Source of the DNA: CAZYQW01 sp964649825 | GTDB taxonomy: Bacteria > Planctomycetota > B15-G4 > JADJEK01 | Length of the DNA: 48,818 nt | Reading direction: 5' to 3' | Assembly: GCA_964649825.1 (NCBI GenBank) | Contig: CAZYQW010000064.1 | Location: 1-48,818, forward strand | Shown: positions 16,360 through 26,231 of the stretch, one piece after another | How positions within the stretch are numbered: position 1 is the first letter of the stretch | Layout of the letters: each line of letters starts with the position of its first letter | Notes under the pieces: model-generated | What the model saw: the letters and a program-made list of their open reading frames with translations, nothing else | Databases searched by the model: none | What the model was told of the DNA's origin: nothing | Made by a program: the position numbers and the translations under genes

Positions 16360-17784
16360 TCAGAGACCGATGTCGCGCTCGAGCCGGTGGATCAGGTCCG
16401 CCTTGGCCGCCTCGCGATCGATCATCTTCTTGATCTTCTCGATGGCGTACAGGACCGTCGTGTGATCGCGTCCCCCGAAGTAGCCGCCGATCTCCTCGAG
16501 CGACAGCCGCGTGTGCTTGCGCGCGAGGTACATGCCGATCTGCCGTGGGTAGGCGATCGACTGGTTGCGACGCTTCGACTGGAGGTCGGAGAGCTTCACG
16601 TTGAAGAAGCGCGTCACGATCGAGACGACGTCCTGGATGGAGATCGCCGTGGTGCGCGTCGACATGCTGTCCGCGAGCACTTCGCGGGCGAGTTCGACGT
16701 TGAGAGGTTGCTTCACCAAGGACGAGTAGGCGAGGAGACGAACGACCGCTCCCTCGAGCTCGCGAATGTTCGTGGAGACGTTCTCCGCCGTGAAGTGCGC
16801 GACGTCGTCTGGGAGCGTCTGTCCGCGCAGCCGGGCCTTGTTGCGAAGGATGTTGACGCGCGTCTCGAAGTCGGGAGTACCGACCTCGACGACCATCCCC
16901 ATCTTGAAACGGGACACGAGGCGCTCTTGAAGCGTGGGGATCTCCTTCGGCGGCGCGTCGCTCGTGAGCACGATCTGACGACCAAGGTTGTAGAGCGTGT
17001 TGAACGTGTGGAAGAACTCTTCTTGCGTACGCTCTTTGTTCGCCAGGAGGTGGATGTCATCGATCAGCAGGACATCGACGTTGCGGTACTTGTGACGGAA
17101 CGTTGAGAGCGCGTTGTTCTCGAGCGACGAGATGAACTGGTTGATGAAGGCCTCGCACGACAGGTAGAGCATCAGCGTGCTCGGATCGCGTTCGAGGATC
17201 TGGTGGCAGACGGCTTGAAGCAGGTGCGTCTTGCCGAGGCCGACCGAGCCGTGGAGGAAGAAGGGGTTGTAGCTCTTGCCCGGAGCCTCGGCCACCGCCG
17301 AGGCGGCGGCGTACGCGAAGCGGTTGCTCGACCCGACCACGAAGTTCGCGAAGGTGTAGTCCTCGTGGAGCACCGTGTCGGACGAACGGTCGAGCGTGTC
17401 CACGAACATCGGTGTCGCGACGGACTGGGTACCCATGCTCATCGTCGTCGCGACGTCCAGCCGCGGCGGCGGTGGAGCGAGCGGATCCACGGCGAGCGAA
17501 ATCGACCGATCCTCGCCGAACGCTCGACGTACGGCCAACGCGAGGATGTCGCTGTAGTAGTTGGAGACCCAGTCGCGAACGAAGAGATTCGGTACCAACA
17601 GGCGCACACCCTGGTCGCGGAGTTCTTCGAGCGTGATGTGACGAAACCAGGTGTTGAACTGCTGCGGAGTCACCAACTCCTGAACGTGAAGGAGGAACGC
17701 GTCCTCCCGTGCGGGGGCTTCTCGTTCCCCGGAGTGCGTCTCCAAATACCACCCCCCTGCGGTCTCGGCGAGGACCGCCGCCAT
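16360..17784 (-). CDS. dnaA: Chromosomal replication initiator protein DnaA
   Basis: AAA+ ATPase that binds DnaA boxes and melts oriC. The 474-residue protein has an N-terminal domain I (LVTPQQFNTWFRHI) and a variable linker. Domain III follows with Walker A GSVGLGKTHLLQA, Walker B VLLIDDIHLL and the sensor-2 region. Domain IV carries the DNA-binding signature around GGRDHTTVLYAIEKI. The ATG at 17784 is preferred: an in-frame TTG at 17859 would lie inside the -35 box of the likely promoter, whose predicted transcript begins about 39 bases before the ATG. dnaN follows across the putative origin. Confidence 0.98.
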   Translation of the reverse strand: MAAVLAETAGGWYLETHSGEREAPAREDAFLLHVQELVTPQQFNTWFRHITLEELRDQGVRLLVPNLFVRDWVSNYYSDILALAVRRAFGEDRSISLAVDPLAPPPPRLDVATTMSMGTQSVATPMFVDTLDRSSDTVLHEDYTFANFVVGSSNRFAYAAASAVAEAPGKSYNPFFLHGSVGLGKTHLLQAVCHQILERDPSTLMLYLSCEAFINQFISSLENNALSTFRHKYRNVDVLLIDDIHLLANKERTQEEFFHTFNTLYNLGRQIVLTSDAPPKEIPTLQERLVSRFKMGMVVEVGTPDFETRVNILRNKARLRGQTLPDDVAHFTAENVSTNIRELEGAVVRLLAYSSLVKQPLNVELAREVLADSMSTRTTAISIQDVVSIVTRFFNVKLSDLQSKRRNQSIAYPRQIGMYLARKHTRLSLEEIGGYFGGRDHTTVLYAIEKIKKMIDREAAKADLIHRLERDIGL

Positions 17785-17829
17785 GCGTTTTCGATCAGGG
17801 AAACCGTCGCGTCGTTCGCGGCGGGCGGG

Positions 17830-17859
17830 GTTGTATCGGAACTGTGTAGAGACTGTCAA
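17830..17859 (-). promoter_or_regulatory. Promoter of dnaA
   Basis: A perfect TTGACA -35 (17854-17859, minus strand), an 18-base spacer and TACAAC -10 (17830-17835, 4/6) sit between the upstream operon terminator and dnaA. This is the strongest sigma-70-type promoter I found and it fixes the dnaA start at 17784. Confidence 0.68.
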
Positions 17860-17945
17860 CGCTTCGCAGAGACCGCTCGAGAAGCGTGTGCAGAGTGGTC
17901 ACGACGTACAGGGTTCGACGTCTCGGGTTGCGAGCTTTTTGAGAA

Positions 17946-17977
17946 CGAAAAAGAAACTCACGCGAGCTTCGCTCGCG
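17946..17977 (-). terminator. Intrinsic terminator of the bsh operon
   Basis: On the minus strand a perfect 7-bp stem (CGCGAGC/GCTCGCG, 3-base loop, 17961-17977) is followed within a few bases by a T-rich run (GTTTCTTTTTC). The stem lies in the last codons of the cysteine desulfurase gene and the T-run directly after its TGA. It ends the long operon just before the dnaA promoter. Confidence 0.8.
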
Positions 17978-19106
17978 CCACCGCGACATGCAGTGCGTCG
18001 ACGAGAGCCGCGATTTCTTCGCGTGTCGTCTCGGGTCCGAACGAGACGCGAAGCGTCGACGCGGCGATCGATTCGTCGATCTTCATCGCACGCAGAACGG
18101 GAGACGTCTCGATCGCACCGCTCGCGCACGCGGCGCCGGCCGAAACGCGAACGCCGAGCAGATCGAGGTTCACGAGCAACGCTTCGCGATCACAACCGGG
18201 AAACGAGACGCTGAGCGTGTTCGCGAGCGAAGCATCGATCGGCGTGTGCACGTGAGAATCGGAGAAGTGGTTCTGCAGTGCCTCACGAAGGGCGTGGCCG
18301 AGCGCGCGATGTCGTCGCGCCGTCTCTTCATGACCGAGGAGGCGGCCTTCGAGCGCCGCGGCGAAGCCGACCGCGAGCATCACGGAGGGCGTACCGGCCC
18401 GCCGGCCGAGTTCCTGCGAACCGCCGTGGAGAAGTGGTCGAAAACGTGAGAGTCGTCGCAGATACAGTGCGCCGATTCCAACGGGACCACCGATCTTGTG
18501 TGCGGATGTCGTCAACAGATCGATCGGCACTCGTTCGAGATCGATGTCGATCTTGCCGAGCGCCTGCACTGCGTCGACGTGGAAGAGGCAGGGATGCGTC
18601 GCGAGACGCGCTGCGATCTCTTCGATCGGCAAGAGCGTGCCGACCTCATGGTTCGCCCATTGAATCGAGACGAGCCGGGTGTCGTCGGTGAGCACGGCCT
18701 CGACGTCGGACGGTCGAATCCGTCCGTCGATTCCGGGTTCGATGAGCACCACATGGAAGCCGTGTTCGGCAAGTGTCTCGAGGGGGCGAAGTACGCACGG
18801 GTGTTCGATCGTCGTCGAGATCACGCGGCCGCGCTCGGCGCTGGAGAGCGTGGCGCCGAAAATCGCGGCGTTGTTGCACTCGGTTCCACCGGACATGAAC
18901 ACGATCTCGTCGTCGTGAGCGTGGAGCGCACGTGCGATCGTGTGGCGCGCGCGATCGAGCGCGGCGCGAGCGCGTGACCCTTCGAGGTGAACGCTCGACG
19001 GATTCCCGATCACGCCGTCGAACCAGGGGCGCATCGCCACACGCGCGGCGTGGGAGAGGGGCGACGTCGCGTTGTGATCGAGGTAGATCGAGCGGGGCCG
19101 GGTCAT
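17958..19106 (-). CDS. Cysteine desulfurase (NifS/IscS family)
   Basis: PLP enzyme that takes sulfur from cysteine as an enzyme-bound persulfide for Fe-S clusters or thio-modified tRNA. The 382 residues show the N-terminus YLDHNATSP, the PLP region MSGGTECNNAAI, the histidine TTIEHPCVL, the PLP lysine in TSAHKIGGPVGIGALYL and the active-site cysteine loop SAGAACASG. It overlaps the bshA stop by four bases (ATGA) and is the last gene of the bacillithiol run. No iscU, mnmA or other sulfur acceptor is adjacent, so the acceptor is unknown. Confidence 0.95.
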   Translation of the reverse strand: MTRPRSIYLDHNATSPLSHAARVAMRPWFDGVIGNPSSVHLEGSRARAALDRARHTIARALHAHDDEIVFMSGGTECNNAAIFGATLSSAERGRVISTTIEHPCVLRPLETLAEHGFHVVLIEPGIDGRIRPSDVEAVLTDDTRLVSIQWANHEVGTLLPIEEIAARLATHPCLFHVDAVQALGKIDIDLERVPIDLLTTSAHKIGGPVGIGALYLRRLSRFRPLLHGGSQELGRRAGTPSVMLAVGFAAALEGRLLGHEETARRHRALGHALREALQNHFSDSHVHTPIDASLANTLSVSFPGCDREALLVNLDLLGVRVSAGAACASGAIETSPVLRAMKIDESIAASTLRVSFGPETTREEIAALVDALHVAVARAKLA

Positions 19107-20212
19107 GCGTTCAGCACATCGAAGTAGATCTCTTCGTGACGCGTCACGCTCTTCTCGACGCTGAAGTTCCGAACCGCCCGTTCGCGCGCGGCGGTCGAGT
19201 ACGTGGAACGTCGGACGGGATCGGACAGAAGGTCGATCGAGTGCGCGGCCAGGGTCTTCACGTCACAGAACGGCACGAGCACACCGGTCACGCCGGACTC
19301 GACGACCTCGGGGAGCCCGCCCACGCGGTAGCCGACCACCGGGACGCCGCAGGACATCGCCTCGAGGGCAGCGAGACCGAATGCCTCAGAGCCGCTTGGC
19401 TGCAGGAGGAGGTCGGAGCGCTTCAGCACGTCTTCCACGTTGGCGACGGATCCGAGGCGCTCGACGCGATCCGTCACGTCCAATTTGTCGGCGAGCTCCA
19501 TGCAGGAAGGGAGCTCAGGTCCGTCACCGACCAGGAGGAGTCGCGCATCCACCTTCTGAACGATCAACGCGAACGCCTGGATCACGTCGAGAGGTCGCTT
19601 CACCTTGCGGAAGTTCGACATGTGGACGACGTGGAGCGGCCGCGACTCCGGCGTGTCGGCGGGACGAAAGCGGCGGGTGTCGACGAAGTTCGGGACGACG
19701 TCGATCTTCCGGTCGGTTTGGAACAACCGATACGTCTCGTCGCGCAGGAACTCGGAGACCGCGATGACGCGATCGCTGTGGCGCAGACCGAAGCAGGTGA
19801 CTTCGCGGTACGCCGGATCGCTGCCGATGACCGTGATGTCGGTCCCGTGAAGTGTCGTGACCACCTTCGTTGCGGCTTCGGGCGCCATCTGGCGCGCGAG
19901 GTACGCACAGAGCGCGTGAGGGATCGCGTAGTGCACATGGAGGACGTCGATTCCATCGACCAAGAGTTCGCGCATCTTGGATGCGAGCGCGAGGTCGTAC
20001 GGCGGGTACTTGAATAGAGGGTACGCCGAGACCTCCACGAGGTGGACGTGGACCCTCGACGTCCCGTGGAGACGCGGCGGCTCGGCGTACGCGAGGAAGT
20101 GGACGTCGTGGCCGCGCTCGGCCAACGCCACGCCGAGTTCGGTTGCGAGGATCCCCGAGCCGCCGTAGGTCGGGTAGCACGCGATCGCAATCCGCAGGCT
20201 CCGGTCGGTCAT
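19103..20212 (-). CDS. bshA: N-acetyl-alpha-D-glucosaminyl L-malate synthase BshA
   Basis: First enzyme of bacillithiol synthesis, joining UDP-GlcNAc to L-malate. It is a GT4-family, GT-B fold glycosyltransferase of 369 residues. Diagnostic segments are IACYPTYGGSGILATELG at the N-terminus, VTTLHGTDITVIGSDP, the HMSNFRKVKRP segment of the C-terminal domain and the nucleotide-sugar E-x7-E region SGSEAFGLAALEAMSCGVPVV. The ATG at 20212 shares a base with the bshB1 stop (TGATG); a GTG one codon earlier is also possible. Its neighbours bshB1 and bshC make the assignment nearly certain over generic GT4 enzymes. Confidence 0.96.
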   Translation of the reverse strand: MTDRSLRIAIACYPTYGGSGILATELGVALAERGHDVHFLAYAEPPRLHGTSRVHVHLVEVSAYPLFKYPPYDLALASKMRELLVDGIDVLHVHYAIPHALCAYLARQMAPEAATKVVTTLHGTDITVIGSDPAYREVTCFGLRHSDRVIAVSEFLRDETYRLFQTDRKIDVVPNFVDTRRFRPADTPESRPLHVVHMSNFRKVKRPLDVIQAFALIVQKVDARLLLVGDGPELPSCMELADKLDVTDRVERLGSVANVEDVLKRSDLLLQPSGSEAFGLAALEAMSCGVPVVGYRVGGLPEVVESGVTGVLVPFCDVKTLAAHSIDLLSDPVRRSTYSTAARERAVRNFSVEKSVTRHEEIYFDVLNA

Positions 20213-20916
20213 CACAGCATCGCCGCCGCGTTGTTCACGCGAAGCGGTCCCATCGAGAGGAAGGGTTCTCCGTGTTCGACCCCGATCAACGAGCCTGCGA
20301 ACCGCATGCGAGCCTCACATTCATCGAGGAAGGTCTTGGCGGAGATTCGTGTCTCCGGTTCGGTGGAGTTCGGATCGAAGAATTGCGAACCGTACGACCG
20401 GACCGCGCGCATCTTTGCTTCAACGTCATTCGATTCGAGCGCGACGACGAAGTCGACGCGGGGCACCTCATGCGATGGATAGAACCAGATCGCACGGGCC
20501 CGATGCGGCGCGTGGTGATCGTGGCCCGCCTTCTGGATTCCACCGAGATACCACGCGGCCTTCACGATGCTCCCGGCGGCCACATGATCGGGGTGTTCGT
20601 CCTGATCGAACGGGGCGAGGAGGAGCGAGGGTCGCCGCTGGCGAAAGACGGAGATCACGGCGTCTCGCGACCGGGGATCATCGACGAGGAGGCCGTCGCC
20701 GAGGTCGAGGATGTCGATGGAGCTCGCGCCAAGCACGTCGGCCGCGGCAAGGGCCTCATCGCGGCGTTGTTCTGGAGAACCGCGCGTGCCCGCCTCACCG
20801 CGCGTGAGGTGGAGGAGCCCGACTTGGAGGCCCTCTCGCACGAACGCAGCGATGGTCCCGCCGACGCGAAGCTCGATGTCATCGGGATGAGCGCCGATCG
20901 CGAGCACGTCAACCAT
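20212..20916 (-). CDS. bshB1: Bacillithiol biosynthesis deacetylase BshB1
   Basis: Zinc-dependent deacetylase that converts GlcNAc-malate to GlcN-malate, the second step. The 234-residue LmbE/PIG-L family protein opens VDVLAIGAHPDDIELRVGG (zinc motif AHPDD), continues with TRGEAGTRGSPEQRRDEA and the LGDG segment, and has the HPDHVAAG zinc-ligand motif. The YPSHEVPRVDFVVALES region is typical of the BshB1 group rather than MshB. It overlaps bshC by 8 bases at its start and bshA by one base at its end. Confidence 0.95.
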   Translation of the reverse strand: MVDVLAIGAHPDDIELRVGGTIAAFVREGLQVGLLHLTRGEAGTRGSPEQRRDEALAAADVLGASSIDILDLGDGLLVDDPRSRDAVISVFRQRRPSLLLAPFDQDEHPDHVAAGSIVKAAWYLGGIQKAGHDHHAPHRARAIWFYPSHEVPRVDFVVALESNDVEAKMRAVRSYGSQFFDPNSTEPETRISAKTFLDECEARMRFAGSLIGVEHGEPFLSMGPLRVNNAAAML

Positions 20917-22489
20917 GAGTCGCGCCCTCGTTCTCGAGGTGGATGATGCGGTGCCGTGAGTCGAATGGGTCGAGAGCGTCCGCGAGGCGGGAGAACAGAT
21001 CGAGGCCGGCCCGGGCCACGAAGGGCACGCCGTTCAACACGCGGTCTTGTGGTTTGCTGAACGGCCGTCCGGAACGTGCGACCAACGAGACTCGCCTCGC
21101 CGACACGCCGAGTCGCTCGCGCTCCTGTTCGAGCGCCTGCCGGAGCACCTTGTCGAGCGACGCGCGAAAAGAGCGCTTCAGTTCCCGCAGCGTCTTCGGA
21201 ACGGGACCGCCGAACCCATCGAGCTGGATGACGAAGCGCTCGAGCGCGGCGTAGACGCCGTCTGACTCGCTCTGCAGCGCGACCACGCGCTCAGGATCGG
21301 GCAGCTCCACCTTCGCGCGAAGCACATCCTCGTCGAGGAAGAGATCCTCGTCCGAGAGGTTCAGCGCGGCGAGGGCGCGGCGGACGCGGGGTTCGACGAA
21401 CGTCGCATGCAGGCGAACGTGGAACACGGGTCGCGGCGTGTCGAGCCCCTCGAACGCCTCGCGCAGTTGGAGCCAGTAGGCGAGCTCACCGGGCCCCCCC
21501 ACGACCGCCGCGGTCGGCAGGACTCGAGACTGCAGAATCGGGCGGAGCGCGGCATCGGCGGAGAGCGACGTCGGATCGTTCGCGGCGATGCGGCGAATCT
21601 CGCCGGCGTCGTCCACCGCGGGGTCGAAACGTCGGCGCCGGCCGTCATCCGTCCGGAACAAGGTCGACGGCGCGTCGGTCGGAAGAGGCGCATCGAGCCC
21701 GAGGTCAGCGAGGGAGCGGGCGCCCGCGTTCAGCGCGGCGGTCATCCGCGCTGGCGCAGCGAGCTCGGCCTCGAGAACGGGAAGGACGAGGTCGGGGGCA
21801 CGGCAGGGTTCGAAGAGGACGAGACCGCTCCGGGGGAACAGCGTGCGAAGCGTTCGGCCAAACCACGCCGACCACGGCTCGCCCGGCGCCGGTGCGGCGG
21901 CTTCGACGAACGGCGTCCGGAACGGGCCGTTCGGTATCGCGGAGACGAACTCGTCGAAAGCGGCGCGAACGCCATCGTCCACCACGAGGCGCGACGATGG
22001 CGAGCCGAGCGGGCCGAGCGGAGCCCTCACGCGCCGCAGCTCGGCGTCATCGGTCAGGACGTGACAGCCCTCGATCTCCGCGAGGTCGTGATCGTCCGAC
22101 GCGATCCAGAAGATCGGCACGAATCGCAGTGGGGTCCGCGCGGTCAGCTCCCGGGCCAGCGCGATGGCGGATGCCGCCTTGAGCAGCGTGTAGAGCGGTC
22201 CCGTCGCGAACCCGGGCTGCTGGCCCGTCGCGACGACGAAGGTGTCGTCGTCCTCGAGCGCATCGATGTTCGCGAGCGTGGATGCGTCGGCACCGAACGC
22301 GTCCGTCATGGCACGAAGCGTTCGTGCAAGGGCGTCGCGGTGAGCGACGCGCGGCGAGATCGCCCGTGCCGTTTCGAAGGCGGCCGAGGGGCTGGTGAAG
22401 TCGCCGCCCAAACGGTCGAGGAGACGTCCTTCGCGCGCGAGGTAGCGAGCGAGCACCTCGGAACCGGCCGGCATCGCGTGGGGCGTCAC
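20909..22489 (-). CDS. bshC: Bacillithiol synthase (cysteine-adding) BshC
   Basis: Proposed cysteine ligase that completes bacillithiol from GlcN-malate. The 526-residue length and layout fit BshC: a Rossmann-like N-terminal core with VVATGQQPGFATGPLYTLLKA and FWIASDDHDLAEIEG, then a coiled-coil helical region and the C-terminal FLDEDVLRAKVELPDP segment. The GTG at 22489 makes a four-base GTGA overlap with pyrF like the other junctions; a GTG two codons upstream is less likely. In Bacillus bshC lies away from bshA-bshB1, whereas here all three are contiguous. Confidence 0.94.
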   Translation of the reverse strand: MTPHAMPAGSEVLARYLAREGRLLDRLGGDFTSPSAAFETARAISPRVAHRDALARTLRAMTDAFGADASTLANIDALEDDDTFVVATGQQPGFATGPLYTLLKAASAIALARELTARTPLRFVPIFWIASDDHDLAEIEGCHVLTDDAELRRVRAPLGPLGSPSSRLVVDDGVRAAFDEFVSAIPNGPFRTPFVEAAAPAPGEPWSAWFGRTLRTLFPRSGLVLFEPCRAPDLVLPVLEAELAAPARMTAALNAGARSLADLGLDAPLPTDAPSTLFRTDDGRRRRFDPAVDDAGEIRRIAANDPTSLSADAALRPILQSRVLPTAAVVGGPGELAYWLQLREAFEGLDTPRPVFHVRLHATFVEPRVRRALAALNLSDEDLFLDEDVLRAKVELPDPERVVALQSESDGVYAALERFVIQLDGFGGPVPKTLRELKRSFRASLDKVLRQALEQERERLGVSARRVSLVARSGRPFSKPQDRVLNGVPFVARAGLDLFSRLADALDPFDSRHRIIHLENEGATHG

Positions 22490-23429
22490 GAGCACGTGTG
22501 CACTCCCTCTCCACCCCCGTCACCCCGGCCGGCGAACGCGGCCCAGATCTCGTCCCGCATCACGGACGCGGCGTCGCGGATTCCTTGCATGGGCGAAGCC
22601 CCCCGGTCGGCGGCGGTACGGTAAGCCTTCAGGATTCCGCGGGACGAAGCGACCAACAGCCCTGAACCGTGCGCGTCGAGCGCGGCGACGACGTCAGCGG
22701 CGGTGCCGCCTTGGGCACCGTAACCGGGCACGAGGATGAGCAGGTTCGGATGGGCCGCACGGATCTCGAGGAGCTCCCGCGGATACGTGGCGCCGACGAC
22801 GGCGCCGACGGAAGAATAGCCGAGCCCGCCCCGCAGTTCCGCACCCCAGGAGTCCACGAGCGCGGCGACGTGGCGGTAGATCGGGCGGCCGCCAGCGAGG
22901 AGATCCTGGATTTCGACCGCGGTCGCATTCGAGGTGCGAACGAGGGCGAACGCGCCCTTTCCTGCGTCGCGGCAATAAGAAAGGAAGGGCTCGATGGAGT
23001 CGCGGCCGAGGTAGGGACTCAGGGTGACGGCATCGACGTCGGCTTCGGCTTCCTGCGCGACCGGGCCGAAGTGTCCCTCGGCATATGCCTCGGCCGTGCT
23101 TCCGATGTCGCCGCGTTTGATGTCCCCCACCACGATGAAGCCGCGTTCCCGCGCGGCTCGAACCGCCGCGACATAGGCTCCGATCCCGGGCACCCCGAGA
23201 GCCTCGTAGAACGCGATCTGGATTTTGACCGCCGGGACCACGCCGACCAGGCCGTCCAGGACGCGCTCGCCGAACTTGCGGAATGCGCTCGCGAGGCGCC
23301 GTGGACTTCGCCCGGCGCGGCTCTCTTCGGCGGTCGAGAGGAGGCCGGGCCGAGGGTCGAGACCGGCGATCACGGGACAATGCAGCCGGCGAGACCGCTC
23401 CACGGCGCGATCAGCAAAAGAGACAAGGG

Positions 23430-23433
<4 letters not shown>
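22486..23433 (-). CDS. pyrF: Orotidine 5'-phosphate decarboxylase (type 2)
   Basis: Makes UMP from OMP in de novo pyrimidine synthesis. The 315-residue TIM-barrel protein has the family core around FIVVGDIKRGDIGSTAEAYA, with the catalytic Lys-Asp array, plus the longer subfamily-2 layout with VTLSPYLGRDSIEPF and LVPGYGAQGGTA near the phosphate site. It overlaps pabA/trpG upstream (ATGA) and bshC downstream (GTGA). The substrate UDP-GlcNAc for BshA depends on UTP, but a functional link through pyrF is only a loose inference. Confidence 0.96.
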
Positions 23434-24014
<581 letters not shown>

Positions 24015-24032
24015 GCAAGCGCAGCGCGCCGG

Positions 24033-25190
24033 CTAGAGCAACGCCGCAGCGACGTGGTCCGCGACCTCGATTCCCTGTCGGGTCAATCGAAGGCATCTCG
24101 ATGTGCGTCGGATCAACCCATCGCGTTCGAGAGACACCAGCGCCTCCCCATCGAGGGCATCGATTCCGCGACCGTACCGGCGACGAAGGCGAGCCTCGGA
24201 AATCCCGGACCGGGTGCGCAGCCCGAGCATCACCGTCTCCCGCAACGACCGGAGAGGCGAAAGATCCTCTTCCTCCTCGGTGGGATCGGATCCGGCCTCG
24301 AGCCGCGCGCACCATGTTTCGAGTTGCGTGGCGTTTTTGCGACGGATTCCACCGACGTAGCTCACCGCGGATGGGCCGACACCGAGCGAAGGTTGATTCC
24401 GCCAGTAGGTCAGGTTGTGCAACGATCGCGCACCGGGCTTGGCGTAGTTCGAGAGTTCGTAGTGGGCCCACCCCGCGTCCATGAGCGTCCTGCGAATCGT
24501 TCGGAACATCTCGAGTTCGAGGTCCTCGGACATCGGCTCGAGCCTCCCCCACGTCCGCGCACGATCGTAGGCGGTTCCGGTTTCGTAGGTCAGTCCGTAG
24601 GCGGAGACATGGTCGGGTGCGAGCTCTACGACCGCGTCCAGATCGCGTTGGAGACTCGCAAGGGACTGACCGGGGACACCGAAGATCAGGTCGAGATTCA
24701 CCTGGGGGATCCCCGCAGACCGGAGTCGATGAACGGCGATCCGCGTGTCGTCCGGCGCGTGTCGGCGGCCGAGCCTCCGCAACACGTCAGGATCGAAGCT
24801 CTGTGCGCCCAAGCTGACCCGAGTGACGCCGCCCCGGGCAAGGTGATCGACCCGAGGGGAGTCGAGATCTTCGGGATTCGCCTCGATCGACGCTTCGACG
24901 CATCGCTCCAGATTCAGGTGGCGGCGCAGAAGAGAGAAGAAACGCTCGAGCTCAGTGCCGGTGAGCGCGGTTGGGGTACCCCCACCGATGTAGAGGGTAC
25001 GGACCCCCATCCCGTGGGCACGACGCGCGAGCTCGCGATCGAGGTTCTCGAGGTAGCGCGTGGCTGACGCGTGAAGGCGACGAACGACGATGGCGAAGTC
25101 ACAGTACGGGCAGCGCCGGTGGCAGAAGGGGCTGTGGACGTAGATCGCGCGAGCGAGACGGCTTCTCTCGCGATCAGTCGGCACCGCCAT
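24033..25190 (-). CDS. hemW: HemW-like radical SAM protein (heme chaperone family)
   Basis: A 385-residue radical SAM protein. Near its N-terminus is IYVHSPFCHRRCPYCDF, with CxxxCxxC for the 4Fe-4S cluster, followed by YIGGGTPTAL and an HemN-type C-terminal domain. The family includes HemN (oxygen-independent coproporphyrinogen oxidase) and HemW (heme binding and transfer). The length and short N-terminus before the Cys motif favour HemW. The ATG at 25190 overlaps the sigma-factor gene by 17 bases; a GTG at 25184 or an upstream start is possible. It needs Fe-S assembly, which may matter given the desulfurase in the same operon. Confidence 0.88.
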   Translation of the reverse strand: MAVPTDRERSRLARAIYVHSPFCHRRCPYCDFAIVVRRLHASATRYLENLDRELARRAHGMGVRTLYIGGGTPTALTGTELERFFSLLRRHLNLERCVEASIEANPEDLDSPRVDHLARGGVTRVSLGAQSFDPDVLRRLGRRHAPDDTRIAVHRLRSAGIPQVNLDLIFGVPGQSLASLQRDLDAVVELAPDHVSAYGLTYETGTAYDRARTWGRLEPMSEDLELEMFRTIRRTLMDAGWAHYELSNYAKPGARSLHNLTYWRNQPSLGVGPSAVSYVGGIRRKNATQLETWCARLEAGSDPTEEEEDLSPLRSLRETVMLGLRTRSGISEARLRRRYGRGIDALDGEALVSLERDGLIRRTSRCLRLTRQGIEVADHVAAALL

Positions 25191-26007
25191 GGGAGAGGAT
25201 TGCATTCAGCTTCCGCAACGCCTCGTTCTGAAGTTGACGAACCCGTTCGCGTGTGAGTCCGAGGCGCACCCCGATCTCCTTCAGCGTCATCGGCTCGCCA
25301 GAATCGAGTCCGAATCGTAGCCGCAAGATCTCGCGCTCGCGGTCATCGATCTCCTGAAGGAGCTCGCGGATCTTGCTGAGCTCCGCCTGATTCAGAACGA
25401 TTTCGTCCGGCGCGACAGCGGCTTTGTCCTCGATCGTTTCGGTCAGATGAACCGAATCCTCCTGGTTGAAGGACTGGCAGACCGACGAAGACGACATCTC
25501 CGCGCGTTCGACGGCACGCACGCCGGCCGGGCGCATCCCGAGGGCTTCGCACAGCTCGTGCTCGCTCGGGAGGCGTCCATGCTTCTCGGCCAGCTCCTGG
25601 CGGGCCTTTTTCCACTTCCCGATCAGCTCGACCATGTAGGACGGGATGCGCACCGTCTTGCCGGTGTTGATCAGCGCGCGTCGAATCGACTGCCGGATCC
25701 ACCAGGTCGCGTACGTAGAGAAACGACAATCTTGCGCCGGATCGAACCGTTCCACCGCTTTGAGGAGTCCGACGTTTCCCTCTTCGATCAAGTCGAGAAG
25801 AGCGAGACCGCGATTCGCGTAGTTCTTCGCGATGCTCACGACCAAGCGGAGGTTCGCGCTGATCATGTGCTCGCGGGCCTGGCTGCTTCCGCTCCGAATG
25901 AGGTGCGCAAGCTCCTTCTCCTCGGCCGCGGTCAAGAGCGGGACGCGGTTGATCTCCTTCAGGTACGTTTCGAGAACCAATTCGGAAGCGATGATTCGAG
26001 CCTCCAC
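25174..26007 (-). CDS. RNA polymerase sigma factor, sigma-70 family (RpoD/RpoS-like)
   Basis: The protein, about 277 residues, has sigma regions 1.2-4. LETYLKEINRVPLLTAAEE is region 1.2. LRLVVSIAKNYANRGLALLDLIEEGN with FSTYATWWIRQSIRRAL is region 2, including the -10 and melting segments. Region 3 follows, then region 4 around LRLRFGLDSGEPMTLKEIG and LTRERVRQLQNEAL. No long non-conserved region 1.1 is present, so it may be a group 2 factor. The GTG at 26007 is chosen because the preceding Arg/Pro-rich frame looks non-coding; a GTG at 26178 is the longest alternative. It heads the hemW-pabA-pyrF-bsh run. The 224-base divergent gap to the HPr gene should hold both promoters, but I found only weak candidates. 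Confidence 0.94.
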   Translation of the reverse strand: MEARIIASELVLETYLKEINRVPLLTAAEEKELAHLIRSGSSQAREHMISANLRLVVSIAKNYANRGLALLDLIEEGNVGLLKAVERFDPAQDCRFSTYATWWIRQSIRRALINTGKTVRIPSYMVELIGKWKKARQELAEKHGRLPSEHELCEALGMRPAGVRAVERAEMSSSSVCQSFNQEDSVHLTETIEDKAAVAPDEIVLNQAELSKIRELLQEIDDREREILRLRFGLDSGEPMTLKEIGVRLGLTRERVRQLQNEALRKLNAILSHGGAD

Positions 26008-26231
26008 GACAGAGAGTCCGACGGGTCGAAGAACGCGTCCGGTTTTTCGTCCAGGCGGCGCGTGGATCTTGAAGGGCGTTGACGAAAGCGGCGGCGCGGG
26101 ACGTGACGCACGTTTCCAGGAGCGCCCGATGCTTGATGCTCGTCGACGGGATGTGGTATGCCGCAGAACCCCCGACACGGATCATGACGATACTGGGCAG
26201 CGTGGCGGACGGCACCGAGAGAGGCGAGGTC

